From: an uncultured Acinetobacter sp.
Lineage (GTDB): Bacteria > Pseudomonadota > Gammaproteobacteria > Pseudomonadales > Moraxellaceae
NCBI RefSeq assembly: GCF_947624825.1
Contig: NZ_CANQLZ010000007.1
Span: forward strand, 1 to 64,000
Reading direction: 5' to 3'
Length of the DNA stretch: 64,000 bases
Shown: piece by piece, positions 26,358-35,902 of the stretch
Numbering within the stretch: the stretch's first letter is position 1
Layout of the letters: every line of letters begins with the position of its first letter
Program-made: the position numbers and the translations under genes
Notes under the pieces: model-generated
Seen by the model: only the letters and a program-made list of their open reading frames with translations
Database searches by the model: none
Told to the model about the DNA's origin: nothing

Positions 26358-27764
26358 ATGGCAGAAAAATTTAAAGCAATGGATGAAGATCAACTGTCCT
26401 TAGATTTAATTGAGGCACAATTTGCTTTACGCCAAAGCCGTGACCAAAAAAATGCCAAAAGTTTACTGATCTTGGTCAATGGGATTGATTTAGCCGGAAA
26501 AGGTGAGGCGGTTAAACAATTACGTGAATGGGTCGATCCGCGTTATTTAAAGGTAAAAGCTGATAAAGCTTTGGTACTTGAGCGCGAGCAACCTTATTGG
26601 CTGCCGTATGTGCCGTTTATGCCCAAAGAAGGTCAAATCACCATTTTATTTGGCAATTGGTATACCGACTTACTGAGCACCGCCATGCATGTATCTAATC
26701 CCATTGATGACAGTTTATATGACGATTACATCGCCAAAATGGCGCAGTACGAACAAGATTTAAGAAATAATAATGTGGATGTCATTAAAGTTTGGTTTGA
26801 TTTGTCATGGGATACTTTGCAACAACGTATTGATGAGATGGAACCGAGTGAAGCCCGTTGGCATAAATTACAAAGTAGTGATTGGCGTAATCAAAATAAA
26901 TACAAGACTTTGCAGCGTTTAAGATCGCGCTTTACCCAAGATTGGTTAGTCATTGATGGGGCAGATAAAAACCGTGATCAAATTTTTGCCCAGCATATTT
27001 TAAGTGCTTTAAAAGACTGCCCTGAGCATATCAAAACCAGTGCTAAAAAATGGAAAAACAATTCTATTCCTCAAGCCTTACAAGCACCTGAACAAAACGT
27101 ATTAGATAAATCTGAGTATAAAGACAAACTAAAAACCCTAACCCGTGAAGTTGCCGACGCTTTACGTTTTGATCCACGCGATGTGATAGTGTGCTTTGAA
27201 GGCATGGACGCAGCCGGCAAAGGTGGTGCAATTAAACGCATTGTGCAAAAGCTTGATCCGCGTGAATACCAAATTCATAGCATTGCTGCACCTGAGCCGT
27301 ATGAGTTGCGCCGCCCGTATTTATGGCGCTTTTGGCGACGTTTACAAACCGAAGGCGATATTAGTATTTTTGATCGTAGCTGGTATGGGCGGGTGTTGGT
27401 CGAGCGTGTTGAAGGTTTTGCGCATCCAGCCGAATGGCAACGCGCTTATGCAGAAATTAACCGCTTTGAACAAGACTTGATTGAAAACAATGGTGTGATT
27501 GTCAAAATTTGGTTGGCGATTTCTAAAGATGAGCAAGAGGCACGTTTTAAGGCACGTGAAGAAACCCCGCATAAGCGCTTTAAAATTACCGAAGAAGATT
27601 GGCGTAATCGTGAGCGTTGGGATGATTATTTACAAGCAGCTGCCGATACGTTTGCTCATACCAGTACTCAGGCTGCGCCGTGGCATGTTATTGCCACGGA
27701 TGACAAAAACACCGCACGAATTGAGGTGCTAGAAACCATTTTAAAGCAGCTCAAAGCCACATAA
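26358..27764 (+). CDS. pap: polyphosphate:AMP phosphotransferase (PPK2 class II)
   Basis: The enzyme phosphorylates AMP to ADP using polyphosphate. The 468-residue protein has two fused PPK2 domains. The N-terminal one has a Walker A loop (NGIDLAGKGE, 41-50) but its Walker-B/lid region reads LFGNWYTD, without the FDRSWY of active domains. The C-terminal one has GMDAAGKGG (about 282-290), PEPYELRRPYLWRFWRR and IFDRSWYGRVLVERVEGF intact. Only the C-terminal domain therefore looks fully catalytic, as is known for class II. The length and order match the A. johnsonii enzyme. An AAGGG site lies nine bases before the ATG. The gene is monocistronic, with a terminator after it. Confidence 0.93.
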   Translation: MAEKFKAMDEDQLSLDLIEAQFALRQSRDQKNAKSLLILVNGIDLAGKGEAVKQLREWVDPRYLKVKADKALVLEREQPYWLPYVPFMPKEGQITILFGNWYTDLLSTAMHVSNPIDDSLYDDYIAKMAQYEQDLRNNNVDVIKVWFDLSWDTLQQRIDEMEPSEARWHKLQSSDWRNQNKYKTLQRLRSRFTQDWLVIDGADKNRDQIFAQHILSALKDCPEHIKTSAKKWKNNSIPQALQAPEQNVLDKSEYKDKLKTLTREVADALRFDPRDVIVCFEGMDAAGKGGAIKRIVQKLDPREYQIHSIAAPEPYELRRPYLWRFWRRLQTEGDISIFDRSWYGRVLVERVEGFAHPAEWQRAYAEINRFEQDLIENNGVIVKIWLAISKDEQEARFKAREETPHKRFKITEEDWRNRERWDDYLQAAADTFAHTSTQAAPWHVIATDDKNTARIEVLETILKQLKAT

Positions 27765-27788
27765 AAAACGCCCTTTTACGAGCGTTTT
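27763..27788. terminator. terminator between pap and the convergent DUF697-like gene
   Basis: AAAACGC pairs with GCGTTTT around an 8-10 base loop and has A and T runs on its two sides, so it may act on both strands. The stem is short. Confidence 0.65.
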
Positions 27789-27794
27789 AATCAC

Positions 27795-28367
27795 TTACTT
27801 TTGAGCAGCATCTTGTTGCTGCTCAAGGGTCGGTACATTGGTCACAGGTGGTGCTACAGGTTGGCCACGATCAACACCTTGTTTAAGCTGAATGCCTTTG
27901 GCCAATTTGTAGCTTTCTTCAACATGCGCTTCGGCGACTTTTTTCATCACAATATAACCTAAGCTGGCAGCAATCATTTGTCCGCCAAGTGGAATAAACT
28001 TGGTCACTTGTTTGGTTAAGTATTTGGCGGCCATGTTATTAAATGATTTTTTCATGGCAGTACGCGCAACCACTAAACCTGAGAACTCAACCCCACGTTT
28101 TTTGAGCTCACTCCAATGAATTTGCTTGGTTTTTGGATCAAACACAGTCACTTGTTCAGGTGCTAAACCAAAGCGGGCATTCACCTCAGGAATTAGTTGC
28201 GATAAAATCCCCACATCAATTAAAACATCTAAAAAAGGAATAGGAATAATGGCAACACCTGCCGACATATAGGCACGTTTTTTGACCAACTCTAAACACT
28301 CTTCACGGACTTGTTCTAAATTTAATGTAGGGTCAATTGTTTGTGGAATATTGTCAATTTTCATCAT
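27795..28367 (-). CDS. DUF697-like membrane-associated protein of unknown function
   Basis: The 190-residue protein has a central segment AYMSAGVAIIPIPFLDVLIDVGILSQLIPEVNARFGL (about 33-68, read in parts) that resembles the DUF697 hydrophobic hairpin found in YcjF and some GTPase-linked proteins (the 'PIP-x-D' pattern). A second hydrophobic stretch is FIPLGGQMIAASLGYIVMK near 125-145. The C-terminal 30 residues are Gln/Pro-rich. AAGGT lies six to seven bases before the ATG. No GTPase domain is present, and neighbours give no function. Confidence 0.65.
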   Translation of the reverse strand: MMKIDNIPQTIDPTLNLEQVREECLELVKKRAYMSAGVAIIPIPFLDVLIDVGILSQLIPEVNARFGLAPEQVTVFDPKTKQIHWSELKKRGVEFSGLVVARTAMKKSFNNMAAKYLTKQVTKFIPLGGQMIAASLGYIVMKKVAEAHVEESYKLAKGIQLKQGVDRGQPVAPPVTNVPTLEQQQDAAQK

Positions 28368-28436
28368 GAAATACCTTAAACTAATATGAATTTTTTCTAT
28401 GTCTGATCGTGTGGTTTAAGCCAACTTAAGCTTAAT

Positions 28437-28466
28437 TTGACATAGCCATTGGCGTGGGTCTAGTAC
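28437..28466 (+). promoter_or_regulatory. possible sigma-70 promoter for recC-recB-recD
   Basis: A perfect TTGACA (28437-28442) is followed after 18 bases by TAGTAC (28461-28466), a weak -10 match. It lies about 60 bases before recC. Prediction only. Confidence 0.35.
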
Positions 28467-28523
28467 AGAATCTTTGTGATTTTGTAGATAAATTTTTATT
28501 TTTATTCAGGTGTTAGGAGCAGT

Positions 28524-31500
28524 ATGGCCATTCATGTAATGCAAAGTCAGCGAATTGAAGTGTTATTTGAAGCCATGCTGCGCGCGGTGCAACAAAGCAA
28601 AGCGCATCCTTTGATGGTGTTAAAAGCCCAACATTTTATTGTGCCATCCTTAGCCATTGAAACATGGCTTACCCAACGTTTGGCCGAACAGCGCGGCATT
28701 AGTGCCAATAATCAATTTCATCAGCGTATGCGTGGTTTTCAGTGGTGGGCATATCAAGAAGTGCTGCATGATCAACGCGATGAAGTGCGTAAAGCCAACT
28801 TGCCGCGTTTAATGATCAAATGGCGCATTTATCAAAGTCTAAAAGATTTTGTCCAAGCACCACACAATACCTTAAGTCAGCAACATCCGTTATATCCCAT
28901 CATTCAACGTATTTATGCCAGTGCCGACCGTTTAGAGGGGTTTGAACAACTTAATAAAAAACAAAGCATGTTGTATTGGGTGTCCGAACAAGTGTCGCGT
29001 TTATTTTCCAATTATATGGAATACCGTAGCCATTGTGCACGTTGTGGGGCTCAGTTGTGTGTTTGTGGCAATAATTGGCTGCAAACATGGGGCAAGCAAC
29101 ATGCTTTAAATGTCGAGCAATTGTTTTTTAAGGTCGGCACTGAAATTGAGCAATTTAAGCTTGAGCAAGCCTATGAGCTTGAAGCATGGCAACGTTGGTT
29201 ATGGCAAAGCGTTTTTGCTGAAGATTTTAAAAACGTGGCACGGATTGATGCGCTGTTTTGGCAACGCCTTGATGACCCAAACACACGCCAAGATGCCCTA
29301 AAACGTTTACCTAATCAAATTGTGGTGTTTAGCTTATTGGATTTACCGCCCGTACAACTGCAATTTTTACGTCGTTTAGGACAGTACCTTGATATTTTTG
29401 TGATGCATTACAACCCCTCACAAGAATATTGGGCCGATATGGTCGACCCACATTGGAAAGCCCGCTATGACGCACAGTTACGCCAAAGATTTATTGAACG
29501 TGAGCAAGCGCAAGGGCGTAGCGTCGATGACCAAGCCATTAATGCCTATATTGAAAAATTTAGTCTAGAGTTTCATGCCGAAAAACGCGATTCGCATCAT
29601 CCGCTACTCACGCGTTTTGGTAAGCAAGCGCGTGACCATTTTTCGTTGTTGTCGAGTTTATCTTCTAACGAAGAGGGGCAATGGTTTGATTTATTCCCTG
29701 AAGATTATCCAAACACCTTATTAGGCAAAATCCAAAGCGATATTTTACATTTACGTAAACCTGAGGCAAAGCAATACCATTTACAGCCAGATGATGGCTC
29801 GATTCAAATTCATGTGTGTCATTCAAGTTTGCGCCAACTTGAGGTGTTAAAAGAACAAATTTTACATTGGTTAAGCCACGGCACACCTGATGCACCGCGC
29901 CGTGCCAGTGATATTTTGGTGTTATGTCCTAACCTTAAAGACATTGAACCACAAATTCGCAGTACCTTTGCCGCGCCTTTGTCTGAGCGCGAACGCATGC
30001 TGCAAGATAGCGTGTATCTGCCCATTCAAATTGCCGGTGTTACACCACTCGATGCACAAAACGCATGGCGTGCTGTACTCGGGCGTATTGAGTTATTAAA
30101 AGGTCGTTTTACTTTAGAAGCATTTGCCGATTGGCTGAGTTTATTTGCCACCCAACAACGCTACAATTTAGATGCCAATGCCCTTGAACGTATTTATGAA
30201 CTACTCCAAGCGGCGGGTTTTAAACGTGGTTTCGATGCGCAGCATTTACAAGAAAGCTTAATTGAGGGCGATCTAGATTATCGTTTTAGCTTTAAATTTG
30301 CTTTAGATCGTTTGGCACTTGGCATTGCCATTCCTGAACATTGTGTATTTGAAAACACCTTAAGTTATGCCGAAGTTCGCCCAAGTGATTTTGCTTTAAT
30401 TGGTACCTTAATTGAAATTTATCAAGATATTGCGACACGGCGTACATGGCTGATTGAGCATGAAACCCAAGAACAACGCAGCGCTGAATATTGGCTAAAC
30501 TGTTTAATGGATGAAATTAATGAGTTTAAAGCCGCAGGCGTAGATGTGTTAGACAGCGTATATCTGTTGGTTAAAAAACAAGAACGTATGCTGACTTTAA
30601 CCAGTTTTTATGATGACGATGAACAAGATGCTTTACGCAGTTTGACCCTGCCTTTGCCTTATATTTTAGCAGAAATTGAAAAAAGTTTAGGCAGTCAGTT
30701 AGAGCAAGCCGAACCTACAGGACAAATCACTTTTAGCCAAATGGGGCAGATCCGTCCTGTGCCATATAAATTGGTGGTGATGCTTAATTTAGACAGTGGC
30801 AAGTTCCCAAATCGCGATCAGCATATTCCTTTTGATCTTATGCAAATGTTACGTCCACAATTGGGTGATTGTTCACGTTTAGAAGATGATCAAGGTGCAT
30901 TTTTAGATGCCATGTTATTGGCCAAAGACAATGTATGGCTGTTTTATAATGCGTTTGACTTAAACGACAGCGAAGTACGTGATCCATCCAGCGTGTTACA
31001 AGAGTTTATACAGCACTTAAATTTGATTGTGTATCAAGATCCAACCCTTGCCCTACATACCGATATGCATGGGGTTGAAGTACCGAGCCAATTGCTCAGC
31101 CTCTATCATATTCATCCTTTACAACCCTTTGATCCTGTAGGCTTTAGTCAAGCGCATGCTATACGCTATCAAAACCAATGGTTTAAAGTGGCGCGTCAAT
31201 TGGTTGGTGCGCAGCAACCACGTCAAGCATGGAGTACAGGCGTATATACATTGCCGGCATTAGAGCAAGCCTTTGAATTATTAGACAGTGAACAATGGAT
31301 GCAAGACATTCTATTTCCGGCGCGCACGTATCTTAAAACTTTAGGGGTGAAAAATTTAAGCCCAAGTGATGTGATAGAAGATCAAGAACCATTGTTGTTA
31401 GATGGTTTAAAAAAATATCAAGTGCGTGAGTTTTTATTGCATCAACAAAGCGCCAATGCAGATGTTTTACAAGATGTGTTGCCGGTAGGCAAAACTCAGT

Positions 31501-32180
31501 ATGCCACATGGCAGCAAAGCTTGGTTGAGCACAGGCATTTGCAGCAGCGCTTATACCAATTTGCTGAAACCAGCACTGCCACCACACGACAGGTTTTAAA
31601 ACTTCAAGATCAATTACATATCAGTATTCAAGTGCCAGAAAGTATGAGCGAAACGTGGGTCAGTTTAATGGCAGCCAGTGCTAAGCCCAAACGCCGTGGT
31701 CGGGTGTGGCTTGAATATTTACTGTGGCTTGCCTATTTAGATTTAGGTGATGCAGGAAGAAATTTACGCCGTATTGTTGTATGCAGTGATAAAACCTTAA
31801 TTTGCCAAGGGGTCAGCTCAGATCAAGCCAAAATTTGGTTACACGATTGGCTTGAGGCATGGCAATACGCTAAGCAAAATGTCTTATTATTGCCGGCAGA
31901 ATTACTCCTCAAAGACGAAGCCAAAGTTGAGTGGGTAGATGTTAAAAATGGTGATATGCAAGTTAAAGATTTAGACAGACTGATTAAAGAGTGGCGTAAA
32001 TCGGATGGTTTTGCCGGCTATCGTTATGACAATGAAGAGTGGAATATTAAACACCGCGATTGGCAGTTTATTTTACGTGATGCCGATAGCAATAGCTTGC
32101 TTGAACAGGCGTGTTTAACCTTCTCTTACCGACTTTATCAGCCGATCTTTTGGCATCAAACGATACAGGATGACGCATGA
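28524..32180 (+). CDS. recC: exodeoxyribonuclease V subunit gamma RecC
   Basis: RecC is the Chi-recognising subunit of the RecBCD helicase-nuclease that repairs double-strand ends. The 1218-residue protein has the inactive UvrD-like helicase fold (FIVPSLAIETWLTQRLA near 38-54, ILVLCPNLKDIEPQI, LGDCSRLEDDQGAFLDA, each a RecC signature) and the inactive C-terminal nuclease-like domain. Compared with E. coli RecC, a short insertion with four cysteines (HCARCGAQLCVC, 170-181) sits between the YR and WL-W positions of the N-terminal domain. An AGGAGC site lies seven bases upstream. The stop overlaps the recB start by four bases. ptrA is absent between them, unlike E. coli. Confidence 0.96.
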   Translation: MAIHVMQSQRIEVLFEAMLRAVQQSKAHPLMVLKAQHFIVPSLAIETWLTQRLAEQRGISANNQFHQRMRGFQWWAYQEVLHDQRDEVRKANLPRLMIKWRIYQSLKDFVQAPHNTLSQQHPLYPIIQRIYASADRLEGFEQLNKKQSMLYWVSEQVSRLFSNYMEYRSHCARCGAQLCVCGNNWLQTWGKQHALNVEQLFFKVGTEIEQFKLEQAYELEAWQRWLWQSVFAEDFKNVARIDALFWQRLDDPNTRQDALKRLPNQIVVFSLLDLPPVQLQFLRRLGQYLDIFVMHYNPSQEYWADMVDPHWKARYDAQLRQRFIEREQAQGRSVDDQAINAYIEKFSLEFHAEKRDSHHPLLTRFGKQARDHFSLLSSLSSNEEGQWFDLFPEDYPNTLLGKIQSDILHLRKPEAKQYHLQPDDGSIQIHVCHSSLRQLEVLKEQILHWLSHGTPDAPRRASDILVLCPNLKDIEPQIRSTFAAPLSERERMLQDSVYLPIQIAGVTPLDAQNAWRAVLGRIELLKGRFTLEAFADWLSLFATQQRYNLDANALERIYELLQAAGFKRGFDAQHLQESLIEGDLDYRFSFKFALDRLALGIAIPEHCVFENTLSYAEVRPSDFALIGTLIEIYQDIATRRTWLIEHETQEQRSAEYWLNCLMDEINEFKAAGVDVLDSVYLLVKKQERMLTLTSFYDDDEQDALRSLTLPLPYILAEIEKSLGSQLEQAEPTGQITFSQMGQIRPVPYKLVVMLNLDSGKFPNRDQHIPFDLMQMLRPQLGDCSRLEDDQGAFLDAMLLAKDNVWLFYNAFDLNDSEVRDPSSVLQEFIQHLNLIVYQDPTLALHTDMHGVEVPSQLLSLYHIHPLQPFDPVGFSQAHAIRYQNQWFKVARQLVGAQQPRQAWSTGVYTLPALEQAFELLDSEQWMQDILFPARTYLKTLGVKNLSPSDVIEDQEPLLLDGLKKYQVREFLLHQQSANADVLQDVLPVGKTQYATWQQSLVEHRHLQQRLYQFAETSTATTRQVLKLQDQLHISIQVPESMSETWVSLMAASAKPKRRGRVWLEYLLWLAYLDLGDAGRNLRRIVVCSDKTLICQGVSSDQAKIWLHDWLEAWQYAKQNVLLLPAELLLKDEAKVEWVDVKNGDMQVKDLDRLIKEWRKSDGFAGYRYDNEEWNIKHRDWQFILRDADSNSLLEQACLTFSYRLYQPIFWHQTIQDDA

Positions 32181-35100
32181 ACAGTTTTTGTCAGATTGAA
32201 CCTTCTTATGCGCCTATTGTTGATATGCAATTTCGCGGCTTACATTGGATTGAAGCTTCGGCGGGCACAGGTAAAACCTATACGCTATCAAGCTTAATGG
32301 TGCGTGTGTTGTTGCATGATTATTTACCGCATCAAGTGATTGCCACCACTTTTACCCGTGCAGCAGCGGCAGAATTAAAAACCCGTATTCGTAAACGTTT
32401 GCAAGATACTTTGCATTTTTTACAGCCTTATCAAGCTCTAAGCAGCACAGAAATTTTAGCGCAAGCGCAACTTGAACAAGACGTCTTATTCCAAAAAATC
32501 TTGCACGATTATGCAGATAAAATTGGCTATGCTTGCGAACGTTTAAAGTTGGTTTTAGACCAATTTGATGAATTGTTTGTTGGAACGCTAGACAGCTTTA
32601 GTCAAAAATTGCTCACAGAATTTTCTTTTGAAAGTGGCAGAATTGAGCATGTGGCCATTAGTGATCAAGCCAAGCAATACACCCAACAAATTATTCACGA
32701 TGTATTACGTGAGTGGATTCAATTACAGCCACAAGCCAATATTGATTTTTTGCTGCTAAAAGGAATTTTAAAAGCCCCTTTGGCTTATGTGGATGTGGTG
32801 CAAAAAAGTCTTGATTTTGCCTCAGCCAAAATGCAAACCGTGAAGCCACAACCTTTAGACACTGAGGTTTTATCAGCTTGTCTAAATCAACTTGCGAGTT
32901 TTACTGTAGAGGATTTACAAGAATTACAGGCCTATTATGCAGGAGAATTTACATCTAATTTTTCTGCACATGTCTTAGAAAAACCTGGAAAAAACCTGCT
33001 ACAAACCTTTACGGTGATTTTACCGAATCTCATCAACACGTTAAAGCAAAACGAACCTTTAACAGTATTTTTTAATCCACAGTTTCAAAAACAGCTGAAA
33101 CAAATTTTTAATTTATTTTTAGACAGTAAAGGCTTGCCACGTAAAAGTTTATTTAATAAACCGAGTAAAACTTGTAGCGCCGAAGATCAAGTAGCCTTTT
33201 TACAGCATCGGGTCATACAAAAACTACAAGAGCTATTGCTGGCCACCCAACAATTTGAGCAGCAACTTGGCGCGATTGATACACAGCTTAAATATTTTTT
33301 AACCCAAGAAGTCAAACGTCGTTTACCACAGCGTTTACAACAACAAGGCGAAACCACCTTTACCCAACAAATGCGCAGTTTAAGCGATGCCTTAATGGGA
33401 GAGCAGGGACAGCGGTTTGCCCAATATGTGCAGAGTCGTTATCCGTTAATTTTGGTCGATGAATTTCAAGATACCAACCAAGATCAAGACAATATGTTGG
33501 CGCAAATTTGGCGTAACCCCAAATGGTATAGCCAAGGTTGTATGATTATGGTGGGTGACCCTAAACAGGCCATTTATGGCTTTCGTGGTGGCGATATGTT
33601 GACCTATAGCAAAGCCCGTCAAGATGTTTTAGCCAAACACGGTAAACTGTATAGCCTTAAATATAATCAGCGTTCTGTACCTGAGTTGGTGCAAGTGGTT
33701 GATGCTTTGTTTCAGCAGCAGACCAATTTTGGTGAACAGGTGATTTATAGTCCTGTAGAAGCAGGTCTACGTCCGCATCCGATCTGTTATGAACAAGGTA
33801 TCGCCAATCCAAAGCCGCTGCGTTTTATCACTTTAGAAGATGCCGATCAAGAGCCTTTACAAGTGGCTTGGCAAATTCGCCATCTGTTAAATTTAAGCGC
33901 ACAACAGCAATTATATTTTCAACATAAAGAACAGCAACAGCCTTTGCAAGCCGATGATATTGCTGTTTTATCACGTAATCATGATGGCTTAGATAAAGTT
34001 CAATATGAGCTAAATCGTTTAAATATTCGCGTTAATCGTGCCTCAAAACGCAGTGTATTTGACAGCAGTATTGCCCAAGATGTTGGGGCGATCTTAACTG
34101 CAATTTTGCATCCTTTTGATGAAGCTAAAGTCAAACGGGCTTTACTCAGTCATTTAATTGGACTGCAACTTAATGACCTGATTGCGATGCAAGGTCAGCC
34201 TGAGGGTTTAAGTCGTTATATGAACGACTTTGAGCATATTCGTGAAATGTGGTTGGCTAAAGGCTTTTTAACTGCATGGCAATACACCTTAAATATTTTT
34301 GCGGTGTGGGAAAATTTAGTGCGTTACCAAAGCCGTGATAATGAACGCCTAGTGGTCAATTTACGTCATTTAACTGAAAGTCTGACCCAGCACAGCGAAA
34401 GCTATCAAGGTGCGCAAACCTTATATACATGGTATTTAAAACAAATTCAGTCACCGGGGCAACGTGATTGGGAAATGGAGCGCAGTTTAAGTAACACAGC
34501 AGGTGTGCAACTGATGACAGTGCATCAATCTAAAGGGCTTGAATTTAAAATTGTATTTTTGCTTGGGGCAAGCTCGGCTGGGCGTGAGATCAATAAAACC
34601 TTGAATTTCTCGACTCAAGTGATCAATCACAGTGAGACTGGGCAAACTGAAATCCAACGTGTAGTGGCAATTAACGATAAACATTTATTAGATACACAAG
34701 CCATTGCCGAACATGACGCCAGATTAGAAGCCGAACAGCACCGTTTGTGGTATGTGGCACTCACCCGTGCCAGTCATCGGGTGTATGCCATGTTGAGTAA
34801 AAAACTATTAGATAAAGCACATGGTGTATTGTTTTGGAAAAATGTTGGTGAAGGGTTTTGTCATGCTCATTGTCAGGACGAGCCATTGTTGGCGGAGTGT
34901 CCGATCTGGATTCGTCCGCCGCAACAGATTCAAACGCCTGTGCTGCATGCGTTAGATTTACCTAAACAACGTTTTTATCCGCGCAGTAAAACCAGTTTTA
35001 GTGCTTTAGCGCAGCATTTAAGCCGTAAACAAGCCATGGATGTTTTGGCTGCACAGCATGAACAGCACAACAATGCTGCTGATGAAATCCATGTGGTTGC

Positions 35101-35902
35101 AGACAGTCATCCAAGCGAGCAAAGTTTATCTTGGATTAAACGTAATTTCCCGATGGGCACATTGGCGGGTAACTTCTTACATGAAATCTTTGAACATATT
35201 GATTTTCAAGATCAAAGTGACTGGGGTTTAGAGCTACATCGACGTTTTAAAAACAGTTATCCAAGCCTATGGAAAGAATTAAAAGAAAAATATGTGGCAG
35301 AGTTTGAGCTGGTCAATGACGAGCACCTATATGCCATGTTGGGCGAGTGGTTAGCTGAGATTTTAAATACACCATTATTTGCCGATTTCTGTTTAAGTCA
35401 GTTAAGTGCAGATGCGCATATTGCCGAATTTCCATTTTATTTGGCGCTCGCCGATCGCATCTTTGGCGTGCAACGTATAAGTGATTTATTTCAAGAATAT
35501 GGCATTCATATGTTGCCACTCAATCACGCCAATTCAGCGCGTTATCTCACAGGTTCAATTGACTTGGTGTTTTATGATGGACAGCGCTATCACATTGCCG
35601 ACTATAAGAGTAACTTTTTAGGTCAAAATCAAGTTGACTATAGCAACGCCCATATTCAAGCCAATATGTCACAAGCAAGTTATTGGTTACAAGCAGGTTT
35701 GTATTTGGTGGCCTTGCATCGTTATTTAAGTGTGCAACTGCAAGACTACGACATCCACACCCATTTAGGTGGCGCAAGTTATTTGTATTTGCGTGGTATG
35801 AATGGGCAAACTGAGCAAGGTCTATATTATTTTAAACCTGAGGATGAATTTATTTTGCGTTTAGATGCATTGTTAGGTCGTATGCAAGGGGACACGCTAT
35901 GA
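32177..35902 (+). CDS. recB: exodeoxyribonuclease V subunit beta RecB
   Basis: RecB combines a 3'-5' SF1A helicase with the complex's only active nuclease domain. The 1241-residue protein shows motif I IEASAGTGKTYTL (about 27-39), motif Ia TTFTRAAAAEL, motif II ILVDEFQDTNQDQ, motif III GDPKQAIYGFRGGD, motif V TVHQSKGLEFKIVFL and motif VI LWYVALTRASH. The C-terminal nuclease has GNFLHEIFEH, GSIDLVFYDGQRYHIADYKSN (catalytic Asp, Asp and Lys) and the Gln/Tyr-containing YWLQAGLYLVALHRYL. Four-base overlaps at both ends bind it to recC and recD. It should also load RecA after Chi. Confidence 0.97.
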   Translation: MNSFCQIEPSYAPIVDMQFRGLHWIEASAGTGKTYTLSSLMVRVLLHDYLPHQVIATTFTRAAAAELKTRIRKRLQDTLHFLQPYQALSSTEILAQAQLEQDVLFQKILHDYADKIGYACERLKLVLDQFDELFVGTLDSFSQKLLTEFSFESGRIEHVAISDQAKQYTQQIIHDVLREWIQLQPQANIDFLLLKGILKAPLAYVDVVQKSLDFASAKMQTVKPQPLDTEVLSACLNQLASFTVEDLQELQAYYAGEFTSNFSAHVLEKPGKNLLQTFTVILPNLINTLKQNEPLTVFFNPQFQKQLKQIFNLFLDSKGLPRKSLFNKPSKTCSAEDQVAFLQHRVIQKLQELLLATQQFEQQLGAIDTQLKYFLTQEVKRRLPQRLQQQGETTFTQQMRSLSDALMGEQGQRFAQYVQSRYPLILVDEFQDTNQDQDNMLAQIWRNPKWYSQGCMIMVGDPKQAIYGFRGGDMLTYSKARQDVLAKHGKLYSLKYNQRSVPELVQVVDALFQQQTNFGEQVIYSPVEAGLRPHPICYEQGIANPKPLRFITLEDADQEPLQVAWQIRHLLNLSAQQQLYFQHKEQQQPLQADDIAVLSRNHDGLDKVQYELNRLNIRVNRASKRSVFDSSIAQDVGAILTAILHPFDEAKVKRALLSHLIGLQLNDLIAMQGQPEGLSRYMNDFEHIREMWLAKGFLTAWQYTLNIFAVWENLVRYQSRDNERLVVNLRHLTESLTQHSESYQGAQTLYTWYLKQIQSPGQRDWEMERSLSNTAGVQLMTVHQSKGLEFKIVFLLGASSAGREINKTLNFSTQVINHSETGQTEIQRVVAINDKHLLDTQAIAEHDARLEAEQHRLWYVALTRASHRVYAMLSKKLLDKAHGVLFWKNVGEGFCHAHCQDEPLLAECPIWIRPPQQIQTPVLHALDLPKQRFYPRSKTSFSALAQHLSRKQAMDVLAAQHEQHNNAADEIHVVADSHPSEQSLSWIKRNFPMGTLAGNFLHEIFEHIDFQDQSDWGLELHRRFKNSYPSLWKELKEKYVAEFELVNDEHLYAMLGEWLAEILNTPLFADFCLSQLSADAHIAEFPFYLALADRIFGVQRISDLFQEYGIHMLPLNHANSARYLTGSIDLVFYDGQRYHIADYKSNFLGQNQVDYSNAHIQANMSQASYWLQAGLYLVALHRYLSVQLQDYDIHTHLGGASYLYLRGMNGQTEQGLYYFKPEDEFILRLDALLGRMQGDTL

